Shown here in pieces: positions 54,945-62,630 of a DNA stretch of 64,000 nucleotides. The notes beneath the pieces were generated by a model. The model was not told where the DNA came from and ran no database searches. It saw only the letters and a list, made by a program, of their open reading frames with translations. This DNA comes from Candidatus Solirubrobacter pratensis (GTDB lineage Bacteria > Actinomycetota > Thermoleophilia > Solirubrobacterales > Solirubrobacteraceae). How positions within the stretch are numbered: the stretch's first letter is position 1; every line of letters starts with the position of its first letter. The translations under genes and the position numbers were made by a program. The stretch is taken from contig NZ_AUEK01000014.1 in the NCBI RefSeq assembly GCF_000425945.1, positions 1 through 64,000 on the forward strand, in the 5' to 3' direction.

Positions 54945-57900
54945 ATGGGCGTGCCTGAGCCCGGCTCTCTTCCCGGCGGCGAGATGGGGCGCCTGACGCG
55001 GTCGCTGGACTGGTCGCGCACGCCCGCCGGCCCGGTCGAGGGCTGGCCGGAGAGCCTGCGCACGTCGGTGTCGATCTGCCTCGGCTCGCGCCTCCCCGTG
55101 GTCGTGCTCTGGGGACCGGAGCTGGTGCTCTTCTACAACGACGCGTACCGGCCGATGCTCGGCGGCGGCCATCCGGAGGCGCTCGGGCGCCCGGCGCGCG
55201 ACGTGTGGCGCGAGATCTGGGACGTGATCGGCCCGATGCTGCAGGGCGTGCTGGAGCGCGGCGAGGCGGCGAGGGCGGAGGATCAGCCGCTGCCGCTGGA
55301 CCGCGAGGAGGCCTACTTCACGCACTCCTTCAGCCCGATCCACGACGATGCCGGCGCCGTCATCGGCATCTTCACGGCCGTGACCGAGACGACGGAGCGC
55401 GTGCTGAGCGAGCGCCGGCTGCGCACGATCGCGACGCTGGCCGAGCGCACCGCCGGTGCGCGCACGGTCGCCGAGGTCGTCGAGCGCGCGCGGGCCGCCC
55501 TCGCCACCAATCCCGACGACCTGCCGTTCGCCGAGATCCGCGTCGGCGAGCGCGCTCCGGCCGCGCCCGCCGGCGCCGTCGTGCTGCCGGCCGGCGCCGA
55601 GGCGGCGCTGATCGCCGGCGTCAACCCGCGCCACGCGCTCGACGAGCGCTACCGCGAGTTCCTCGACCTGCTCGCCGAGCAGCTGGCCGGCGCGATCGCC
55701 ACCGCGCGCGGCTTGGAGGTGCCGGCCGAGCTCGACCGCGCCAAGTCCGAGCTCTTCTCCAACGTCTCGCACGAGTTCCGCACGCCGCTGACGCTGCTGC
55801 TCGGACCGCTCGCCGACGCGCTGGCGGACGCCGAGGAGCCGCTCGGCGACGCGCAGCGCGAGCGCGTGGAGACCGCGCAGCGCGCGGCGCTGCGCCTGCT
55901 GCGGCTCGTCAATGCGCTGCTGGACGTCTCGCGCCTGGAGGCCGGGAGCTTCGAGCCTGCGCTCGAGCCGGTGGATCTCGGCGGCCTGGCGACGGATGCC
56001 GCCGACGCGTTCCGCTCGCTCGTCGAGGGCGCCGGGCTGAGCCTCGCCGTCGAGCTGCCGCCCGAGCCGGTGATCGTCGAGGCCGACCCGGAGCTGCTCG
56101 GGAACGTGCTGCTCAACCTGCTCTCGAACGCGTTCAGGTTCACGTTCGAGGGCGGCATCCGCATCGCGGTGTGGCCGGACGGCAGCTGCGAGATCGCCGA
56201 CAGCGGGGTGGGCGTCGCCGAGGAGGACGCGGCGCACCTCTTCGAGCGCTTCCACCGCGTGCGCGGGGCGCGTGCGCGCAGCCACGAGGGGACCGGCATC
56301 GGGCTCGCGCTCGTGCGCGAGCTGGTGCAGGCGCAGGGCGGCCGGGTCGACGTGCAGAGCCGGCTCGGCGAGGGCTCGGCGTTCACCGTCACGCTCGCGC
56401 TCGCGGAGCCGGGGGCCAAGCCGCGCCGCCGCGATCCGCGCGCCGACGACGGCCTGCTGGCCGACGCGGCCCGCTGGGGCGCGCCGGCAGTGACAGGCTC
56501 CGGCGGTGCGGGCGCGCGCGTGCTGGTGGCCGACGACAACGCCGACATGCGCGACTACCTCGTCCGCCTGCTCGGCCGCCATTTCGACGTCACAGCGGCC
56601 GCCGACGGAGTGCAGGCGCTCGAGCTCGCGCGCGGCGGCGGCTTCGACCTCGTGCTCGCCGACGTGATGATGCCGGGCCTCGACGGCCTCGAGCTCCTGC
56701 GCACGCTGCGCGAGGAGCCCGGCACCGAGCGGCTTCCGCTGATCATGCTCTCGGCCCGCGCGGGCGAGGAGATGGCGATCGAAGGGCTCGAGGCCGGCGC
56801 CGACGACTACCTCGTGAAGCCGTTCTCGGCCAACGAGCTCGTCGCCCGCGTACGCTCCGCGCTCGAACTGGCGCGCCTGCGCGAGGAGCGCGCCCGCGAG
56901 GCCGAACGCGTCGCCGAGACCCTCCAGCGCAGCCTGCTGCCGGCCCAGCTCCCCGAACTGCCCGAGCTCGCGCTCGCGGGCCGCTACGTGCCGGCTGGGC
57001 ACGGGCTCAAGGTCGGCGGCGACTGGTACGACGCCGTGCCGCTGATGGACGGGAGCGTGGTGCTGGCGATCGGCGACGTGGCCGGCCACGGCCTGCGCGC
57101 CGCCGCGACCATGGGGCAGGTGAGCCATGCGCTGCGCGCCTACGCGCGCGAGGACCTCGCGCCTGCGGAGCTGATGCGGCGGCTCGACGCGCTCGTGCAG
57201 GCCGGCGACCTCGGCATGACGACCTGCGTGTGCGCGCAGCTCGCGCCGGCCACCGGCGAGCTGCGCTGGGCCAACGCCGGGCACCTGCCGCCGCTGGTGC
57301 TCTCCGGCGACGGCTCGGTGCGGCCGCTCGCCGGGCCGCTGGCGAACCCGCTCGGCGTCGTGCCGGGCACGGTGTTCCGCGAGGGCGCGGACGTGCTCGG
57401 CGACGGCGAGTCGCTCGTGCTCTACACCGACGGGCTCGTCGAGCGCCGCGGCCCGCTGATCGACGAGGGCATCGCGCGGCTGGAACGCGCGCTGGCGACC
57501 GACCCCGATCCCGATGCGCTGCTCGCGGCGCTGCTGGGCGGGGAGGAGCCGGCGGACGACGTCGCGCTGCTGATCGCCCGCCGCGCGACGATCGCGGAGC
57601 CGGAGGCGGAGCTCTCGCTGCCCGCCCGTCCGACGCGCCTGCGCGACGTGCGCCGCTGGGCGGAGGCGTGGCTGCGCGGCAACGGACTTGCCGGCCCGCG
57701 CGGGCCCGATCTCGTGCTCGCGATCCACGAGGCGGCCATGAACGCGGTCGAGCACGCCTACGGGCTCGCGGAAGGCACGGTCGAGGTGCGGCTGCGGCGC
57801 GAGGGGCGCCGCGTCGAGGCGCGCGTGGCCGACCACGGCCGCTGGCGCGAGCGCGGCGACCGGCGCGGCGACCGCGGGCGCGGCCAGACGCTGATGCGTA

Positions 57901-57971
57901 ACCTTGTGGACGAGGTGGAGATCGAGCGCCGTGAAGGCGGGACGGTCGTCACGCTGCGGGTGGAGCTGTGA
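54945..57971 (+). CDS. Hybrid histidine kinase-receiver-PP2C phosphatase-RsbW-like kinase
   Basis: 1008 residues. Order: PAS (~40-150, LFYNDAYRPMLGGGHPEALG), a GAF-like remnant (~155-255), HisKA with His276 (FSNVSHEFRTPLTLLLGP), HATPase (~365-490, LNLLSNAFRFT and GTGIGLALVRELV), receiver with Asp573 (LVLADVMMPGLDGLELL), SpoIIE/PP2C phosphatase (~680-870, KVGGDWYDAVPL and GHGLRAAATMG, WANAGHLPPLVL), and an RsbW/SpoIIAB-like ATPase (~880-1008, LAIHEAAMNAVEHAYGLAEG). Both halves of a partner switch thus sit in one chain behind a two-component sensor. The stop overlaps a STAS gene (GTGA). Confidence 0.9.
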   Translation: MGVPEPGSLPGGEMGRLTRSLDWSRTPAGPVEGWPESLRTSVSICLGSRLPVVVLWGPELVLFYNDAYRPMLGGGHPEALGRPARDVWREIWDVIGPMLQGVLERGEAARAEDQPLPLDREEAYFTHSFSPIHDDAGAVIGIFTAVTETTERVLSERRLRTIATLAERTAGARTVAEVVERARAALATNPDDLPFAEIRVGERAPAAPAGAVVLPAGAEAALIAGVNPRHALDERYREFLDLLAEQLAGAIATARGLEVPAELDRAKSELFSNVSHEFRTPLTLLLGPLADALADAEEPLGDAQRERVETAQRAALRLLRLVNALLDVSRLEAGSFEPALEPVDLGGLATDAADAFRSLVEGAGLSLAVELPPEPVIVEADPELLGNVLLNLLSNAFRFTFEGGIRIAVWPDGSCEIADSGVGVAEEDAAHLFERFHRVRGARARSHEGTGIGLALVRELVQAQGGRVDVQSRLGEGSAFTVTLALAEPGAKPRRRDPRADDGLLADAARWGAPAVTGSGGAGARVLVADDNADMRDYLVRLLGRHFDVTAAADGVQALELARGGGFDLVLADVMMPGLDGLELLRTLREEPGTERLPLIMLSARAGEEMAIEGLEAGADDYLVKPFSANELVARVRSALELARLREERAREAERVAETLQRSLLPAQLPELPELALAGRYVPAGHGLKVGGDWYDAVPLMDGSVVLAIGDVAGHGLRAAATMGQVSHALRAYAREDLAPAELMRRLDALVQAGDLGMTTCVCAQLAPATGELRWANAGHLPPLVLSGDGSVRPLAGPLANPLGVVPGTVFREGADVLGDGESLVLYTDGLVERRGPLIDEGIARLERALATDPDPDALLAALLGGEEPADDVALLIARRATIAEPEAELSLPARPTRLRDVRRWAEAWLRGNGLAGPRGPDLVLAIHEAAMNAVEHAYGLAEGTVEVRLRREGRRVEARVADHGRWRERGDRRGDRGRGQTLMRNLVDEVEIERREGGTVVTLRVEL

Positions 57972-58321
57972 ACGAGCTGGCGAATCTCTTCGTCTGGCGC
58001 CGGGAGGACGTCGTCGTGGTGGCGCTCACCGGCGAGCTCGACGTCTCCAACGCGGAGCGGCTCGAGCAGGCGATCGTGCTCGAGGTCGGCAACGACGCGG
58101 CCGGGCTCGTGCTCGACCTCGCGGGCCTGGAGTTCATGGACAGCTCGGGGGTCCACCTGCTCTTCCACCTTGCGGACCGGCTGACGATGACCGGGCGGCG
58201 GCTGGCGGTGATCGCGCCCGAGGGCGGCTCGCCGCGGCGGGTGCTCGAGCTGAGCGGCCCTGAGACGCGGGGCTGGATCCACGGGGGCGAGGACGCGGCG
58301 CTCGCGGCCGTCCTGACCTGA
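57968..58321 (+). CDS. STAS-domain anti-anti-sigma factor
   Basis: 117 residues with the SpoIIAA/RsbV fold: [40 protein letters not shown]. Ser59 or Ser60 in DSSG is the site phosphorylated by RsbW-type kinases and dephosphorylated by PP2C phosphatases. Its start overlaps the hybrid kinase/phosphatase, which provides both activities, so they form one switch. The sigma factor it frees is not adjacent. Confidence 0.9.
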   Translation: MNELANLFVWRREDVVVVALTGELDVSNAERLEQAIVLEVGNDAAGLVLDLAGLEFMDSSGVHLLFHLADRLTMTGRRLAVIAPEGGSPRRVLELSGPETRGWIHGGEDAALAAVLT

Positions 58322-58337
58322 CCGGGCACGCGTCACA

Positions 58338-58637
58338 ATGGGGGCGATGCCCACCGCGGTGCCCACCGAGGTCGACCTCCCGGCCGGCGATACCAGCTCC
58401 GTGCCCGACCGGCCGTGGGTGGTGATCGTCTGGAACGACCCGATCAACCTCATGAGCTACGTGGTGCTCGTGCTCCAGAAGCTGTTCGGCTACAACCGCG
58501 CCAAGGCGACCGAGCTGATGCTCGACGTCCACCACAAGGGCCGCGCGGTGGTCTCCAACGGCACGCGCGAGAAGGCCGAGCTGGACGTGTTCCGGCTGCA
58601 TGAGCACGGCCTGTGGGCGACCATGCAGCGGGACTAG
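58338..58637 (+). CDS. clpS: ClpS adaptor protein
   Basis: About 96-99 residues. The conserved ClpS core is present: [56 protein letters not shown]. It hands N-degron substrates to ClpAP/ClpCP; the Asn-Asp and Met of [10 protein letters not shown] form the N-end pocket. Either ATG 58338 or ATG 58347 ([10 protein letters not shown], with GGGGG just upstream) may be used. The next gene, DUF2017, is its usual neighbour in actinobacteria. Confidence 0.92.
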   Translation: MGAMPTAVPTEVDLPAGDTSSVPDRPWVVIVWNDPINLMSYVVLVLQKLFGYNRAKATELMLDVHHKGRAVVSNGTREKAELDVFRLHEHGLWATMQRD

Positions 58638-58641
58638 GCCG

Positions 58642-59121
58642 ATGGCGTTCGGACGTGATCGCCGGCGCGTGGTCGAGCGCCGAGGGCGGTACCTGCTGCG
58701 GCTGCCGGCCGGAGAGCGCGACCTCGTCCGCGGCCTGCTCAACGAGCTCCGCACGCTGCTCGCCCTCGGCCCCGACGACCCGCGCCTACGGCGGCTCTAT
58801 CCCGCCGCGTACGGCGAGGATCGGGAGTCCAACGAGGAGTACCGGCGCATGACGCACGAGGATCTCGCGACGGGGCGGCTGGCGGCGGTCGAGACGGTCG
58901 AGACGACGCTGACCGCCGACGAGCTCACCCCGGAGCAGCTGACCGCGTGGATGCAGGCCCTCAACTCGCTCCGGCTCGTCCTCGGGACGATGCTCGACGT
59001 CGACGAGGGCGATCCGTTCGACGTCGACCCCGATGACCCCGACGCCCAGCAGTACATGCTCTACGGCTACCTCGGGATGCTGCTCGAGGAGATCGTCCAG
59101 GCCCAGCTCGGCGGCTACTAG
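58642..59121 (+). CDS. DUF2017 family protein
   Basis: 159 residues, mostly helical, with ERDLVRGLLNELRTLLALGP, DPRLRRLYPAAYGEDRESNE, EYRRMTHEDLATGRLAAVET, WMQALNSLRLVLGTMLDVDE and YGYLGMLLEEIVQAQL. It matches the family found next to clpS in actinobacteria and is likely to work with it, but no activity is known. ATG 58642 is 5 bases after the ClpS stop. Confidence 0.88.
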   Translation: MAFGRDRRRVVERRGRYLLRLPAGERDLVRGLLNELRTLLALGPDDPRLRRLYPAAYGEDRESNEEYRRMTHEDLATGRLAAVETVETTLTADELTPEQLTAWMQALNSLRLVLGTMLDVDEGDPFDVDPDDPDAQQYMLYGYLGMLLEEIVQAQLGGY

Positions 59122-59347
59122 CCGCGGGCGCGAGGGCCGCGGGCGAGCACTGCTCCTCGCGTGCGTTCTCCGCGCACCCGTTTGCGCGGGCCGTGCGAAC
59201 CGGTGGATTTCCCCGCGCGGCTCGCGGTCGTTCGTGAGCGTGGCGCCGCGGCGTTGATCGCTCGGGGCCGCGGTCGAGAGGATCAGCGGGGCGCGGGCGC
59301 GCGGGATCGCCGGCAGCTCGGCGTAACGCCGGGCGCCCCGGGCGCCG
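59122..59347. other. Convergent gap with palindrome, no gene
   Basis: 226 bp of GC-rich DNA between DUF2017 and the PEP carboxylase stop. CGGCGTAACGCCG (59319-59331) is a 6-bp-arm dyad that could end transcription from the left. GGGCGCCCCGGGCGCC-like hairpins lie next to it. No frame looks coding. Confidence 0.5.
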
Positions 59348-62008
59348 TCAGCCCGTGTTGCGCATGCCGGCGGCGATCCCCGTGATCGTCGCCAGCAGCG
59401 GCGTGCGGGCGTCGTCGCGCCCGGCGCGCAGGCGGCCGAGCAGCTCGACCTGCAGGTGCGAAAGCGGGTCGACCCACGGGTTGCGGTGCTCCAGGCGCCG
59501 CTGCAGCGCGGGCGTCTCGTCAAGCAGCCCGCTCTGCCCGGTGATCGCCAGCACGCGCTCGACGACGAGGTCGTACTCCTCGCGCATGCCGGGCCAGAAC
59601 CGCTCCACGAGGTCGTCGTCGACGAGCCGCAGGTAGCGCTCGGCGACGCCGAGGTCGGTCTTGAACAGCGCCATCTCGAGCGTGCCGATGAGGCCGCGGA
59701 AGAACGGCCAGTCGCGCCACATCTCCCGCTGGCAGTCGAGGTCGCCGTCGTCCAGCGCGGCGCCCGCGCCGTACCAGGACGGCAGCAGCAGCCGGTTCTG
59801 CGTCCACGCGAACACCCACGGGATCGCGCGCAGCGCCTCGACGCCGCGGCGCCTGTTGCGCGACGGTGGCCGGGAGCCGATGTTGAGCTCGCTCAGCTCG
59901 GCGATCGGCGCGATCTGGGCGAAGAAGCGCTCGAAGTCCGGATCGTCGTAGACCAGGCCGCGGTAGCGCTCGCGCGAGCGCTCGGAGAGGCGGTCCATCT
60001 CGGCGCGCCATTCCGGCCGGATCGGCGGGTTGGGCAGCGCCGTGGCCAGCAGCACGGCGGAGACGGTCTGCTCGAGCGAGCGCACGGCGAGCTCCGGGTC
60101 GCTGTAGCGCGCCGACACGGTCTCGCCCTGCTCGGTGATGCGGATGCGGCCCTGCACCGAGCCCTCCGGCTGGGCGAGGATCGCCCGGTAGGTGCGCCCG
60201 CCGCCGCGCGACGGGGAGCCGCCGCGGCCGTGGAAGAGCTCGAGCACGACGCCCGCGTCGCCGGCCTGCGCCGACAGCCGCTCCTGCGCGACGTAGAGCG
60301 AGTACTGGCTGGCGACGTAGCCGGAGTCCTTGCCGGAGTCCGAGTAGCCGACCATCACCGTCTGGCGGTTGGCGTGCGCGCGCAGGTGGTTGCGGTAGGC
60401 CTCGTTGTCGTACAGCACGCCCATCGTGCCGGGCGCGGCGTCGAGGTCCCCGCGCGTCTCGAACAGCGGGACCATGCGCAGCGACGTGGCCCCGGCGCGC
60501 GCCGCGAGCCAGCAGGCGGCGAGCACGTCCGACGGCTGCTCGGTCATCGAGATCACCATCGCCGGGACGGCCTGCGGCCCGTACGCCTCGCCGGCCAGCG
60601 CGACCGTGTCGAGCACGCGCAGCAGCTCCCCGGCCTCGCCGCCCGGGTCGTGTTCGATGCCGCGGCGGCCGGAGGCCAGCGCCTCGGTCAGCAGCGCCAT
60701 CCGGCGCGGCTCGTCGGCGTCGGCGAAGCCGGGCAGCAGGGACGAGGCCGCCTGGCGGACGACCGTCGCGCCCTGACGGATGTCGATCCCCGCCAGGTGG
60801 AAGCCGAACACGTCGACCTGCCACAGCAGGCGCCGGATCGAGCCGAGCGCGACGTGGCGCGAGCCGAGGTGCGCGAGCACCATCTCGAGGTCGCGCCGCA
60901 GCTGCTGGGCGTCGGCGTAGCCGGGCTCGCGCCCGCGCGGGCGGCCGGTGTTGACGAGCCGGTGGCGGATGAAGCCGAGCTTGGTCCGCAGGGGCTCCCA
61001 CTCGCGGTGCGCGCGGCGCAGCACCTCGGCCGACGGCAGCTCGCGCTCGTCGTTCTCCAGCGACGCGGCCAGCTCCTCCGACAGCGGGATCCGCAGCGAG
61101 GAGTGCGAGAACGCGCGCGCCAGCCGGTCGACGCGCTCGCGCAGCAGCCGCAGCGCGCTCGCGCGGTGCAGGGCGAGCGCGCCGGCGAGCGTGTCGGCGC
61201 CGACCTCCGGATGACCGTCCATGTCGCCGCCGGTCCAGCTGCCGTAGGAGAGCACCGGCTGCACGAGCCGCGTGTCGAGCGCGCGCTCCATCTCCTCCAG
61301 CGCCGCCGGGACGGCGTCGAACAGCACCGCCTCGATGAAGAACAGGTTCCGCCGCACCTCGTCCTCGACGCGCGGGCGCACGCGGCGGACCTCGTCGGTC
61401 TGCCACCAGATCGTCAGCGTCTCGCGCAGCTGATCCAGCAGCCGTCGGCGGCTCGAGACGCCCGTCCGCGGGTCGTCGAGCTTGTCGAGCAGCGCGGCGA
61501 CGTCCCACTGGTGGTCGAGCACCGATCGCCGCGTCGCCTCGGTCGGGTGCGCCGTGAGCACGTGCTCGATCTGCAGCTGGGCGACGAGCGCGGGGATGTC
61601 GGCCTCGTTGGAGCGCAGGATGCGCGCCGTCTCGGCCAGCGACTCGCGCTGGATCGCGCCGGTCGCGTCGTACTGGCGGCGCCGGCGCACGCGCTCGCGC
61701 TCCTCGGCGATGTTCGCGAGCTGCAGCTCGAGCGAGCACGCGCGGATGATCGGCTCGACCGAGTCGTCGGGGACGCCTTCGAGGTAGGCGACGAGCCGCG
61801 CGGCGGCCGCCGCGTCGCCGCCGCGCACGACCTCGGCGGTGCGGAACAGCCACTGCAGGCGGCTGGCGAACACGCGCCCGGCCTGCTCCTCGAGCACGTC
61901 GTTGAGGGCCGCCGAGAGCAGCTCGGTGTCACGGCCGAGGCCGTGGGTGGCCGTCTCCGCGGCGGGGATGGGGGGAGCGTCGAGTCGCGTCATGTGAGCG
62001 CCAGACAT
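59348..62008 (-). CDS. ppc: Phosphoenolpyruvate carboxylase
   Basis: 886 residues, normal for the family. It carboxylates PEP to oxaloacetate to refill the TCA cycle. Active-site motifs: VLTAHPTEATRRSVLDHQWD (catalytic His), VMVGYSDSGKDSGYVASQYS, FHGRGGSPSRGGG (usually GRGGxxGRGGG, mobile loop; the second Gly is Ser), and the C-terminal ITGIAAGMRNTG ending. ATG 62008 begins MSGAHMTRLDAPP; ATG 61993 is an alternative. The divergent region holds a TTGGAC/GTCCAA dyad. Confidence 0.95.
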   Translation of the reverse strand: MSGAHMTRLDAPPIPAAETATHGLGRDTELLSAALNDVLEEQAGRVFASRLQWLFRTAEVVRGGDAAAAARLVAYLEGVPDDSVEPIIRACSLELQLANIAEERERVRRRRQYDATGAIQRESLAETARILRSNEADIPALVAQLQIEHVLTAHPTEATRRSVLDHQWDVAALLDKLDDPRTGVSSRRRLLDQLRETLTIWWQTDEVRRVRPRVEDEVRRNLFFIEAVLFDAVPAALEEMERALDTRLVQPVLSYGSWTGGDMDGHPEVGADTLAGALALHRASALRLLRERVDRLARAFSHSSLRIPLSEELAASLENDERELPSAEVLRRAHREWEPLRTKLGFIRHRLVNTGRPRGREPGYADAQQLRRDLEMVLAHLGSRHVALGSIRRLLWQVDVFGFHLAGIDIRQGATVVRQAASSLLPGFADADEPRRMALLTEALASGRRGIEHDPGGEAGELLRVLDTVALAGEAYGPQAVPAMVISMTEQPSDVLAACWLAARAGATSLRMVPLFETRGDLDAAPGTMGVLYDNEAYRNHLRAHANRQTVMVGYSDSGKDSGYVASQYSLYVAQERLSAQAGDAGVVLELFHGRGGSPSRGGGRTYRAILAQPEGSVQGRIRITEQGETVSARYSDPELAVRSLEQTVSAVLLATALPNPPIRPEWRAEMDRLSERSRERYRGLVYDDPDFERFFAQIAPIAELSELNIGSRPPSRNRRRGVEALRAIPWVFAWTQNRLLLPSWYGAGAALDDGDLDCQREMWRDWPFFRGLIGTLEMALFKTDLGVAERYLRLVDDDLVERFWPGMREEYDLVVERVLAITGQSGLLDETPALQRRLEHRNPWVDPLSHLQVELLGRLRAGRDDARTPLLATITGIAAGMRNTG

Positions 62009-62028
62009 GATGACGGGCCCGCGTGAGG

Positions 62029-62045
62029 TTGGACTTGCTGTCCAA
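62029..62045. promoter_or_regulatory. Dyad between ppc and MaoC genes
   Basis: TTGGAC, TTGCT, GTCCAA: perfect 6-bp arms around five bases, 20 bp upstream of the ppc start. Possibly a regulator site for ppc; ligand unknown. Confidence 0.35.
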
Positions 62046-62102
62046 GCGCCCGAACGTGCCGCGCGCCGGCGGCGCCCGCGCCGGACGCATTAAGGTCGGG
62101 TC

Positions 62103-62609
62103 ATGACGACCACGGTGCGCCCGGGCTGGGACGGGCGGTATTTCGAGGACTTCGCGGCCGGCGACGTGTACGAGCACCCGCTCGGCCGGACGGTCCTGTC
62201 GACCGACAACGCCTGGTTCACGCTGCTGACGCAGAACACCGCGCCGCTGCACTTCGACCACCACTACGCGAGCCAGACGAGCTGGGGCAGGCCGCTCGTG
62301 GACTCGACGTTCACGCTCGCGCTCGTCACCGGCCAGAGCGTCACGGACGTCTCGCAGCACGTGTTCGCCAACCTCGGCTGGGACAAGGTCACGCTTCCGC
62401 ACCCCGTGTTCGAGGGCGACACGCTGTACAGCCGCTCGACCGTCCTGACGGCGCGCCCGTCCGGCTCGCGGCCCGACGTCGGGATCGTCACGGTGCGGAC
62501 CGAGGGCTACAACCAGGACGGCGACGTCGTGATCCGCTTCGAGCGCACGCTGATGGTGTACCGCCGCGGCCACGGCCCCGTGCACGCCAAGCCGGTGGTG
62601 AAGGGATGA
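62103..62609 (+). CDS. MaoC-family dehydratase
   Basis: 168-residue hot-dog hydratase. It shows the R-hydratase pattern YFEDFAAGDVYEHPLGRTVL, TQNTAPLHFDHHYASQTSWG (D/H motif, normally Asp-x-x-x-x-His) and GRPLVDSTFTLALVTGQSV. It resembles mesaconyl-CoA hydratase and MaoC dehydratases of itaconate or glyoxylate routes. GCATTAAGG just upstream could be a -10 for a leaderless message (ATG 62103). It converges on the M6-type gene. Confidence 0.85.
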   Translation: MTTTVRPGWDGRYFEDFAAGDVYEHPLGRTVLSTDNAWFTLLTQNTAPLHFDHHYASQTSWGRPLVDSTFTLALVTGQSVTDVSQHVFANLGWDKVTLPHPVFEGDTLYSRSTVLTARPSGSRPDVGIVTVRTEGYNQDGDVVIRFERTLMVYRRGHGPVHAKPVVKG

Positions 62610-62630
62610 CCAGCAGGCGGGCACGCTGCA

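Noticed and set aside
54342-57836. 1164-codon open frame on the minus strand
   Set aside because: It lies antisense to the multi-domain kinase and gives a low-complexity Arg/Val/Ala/Gly product. In DNA of this GC content antisense frames stay open by third-base bias.
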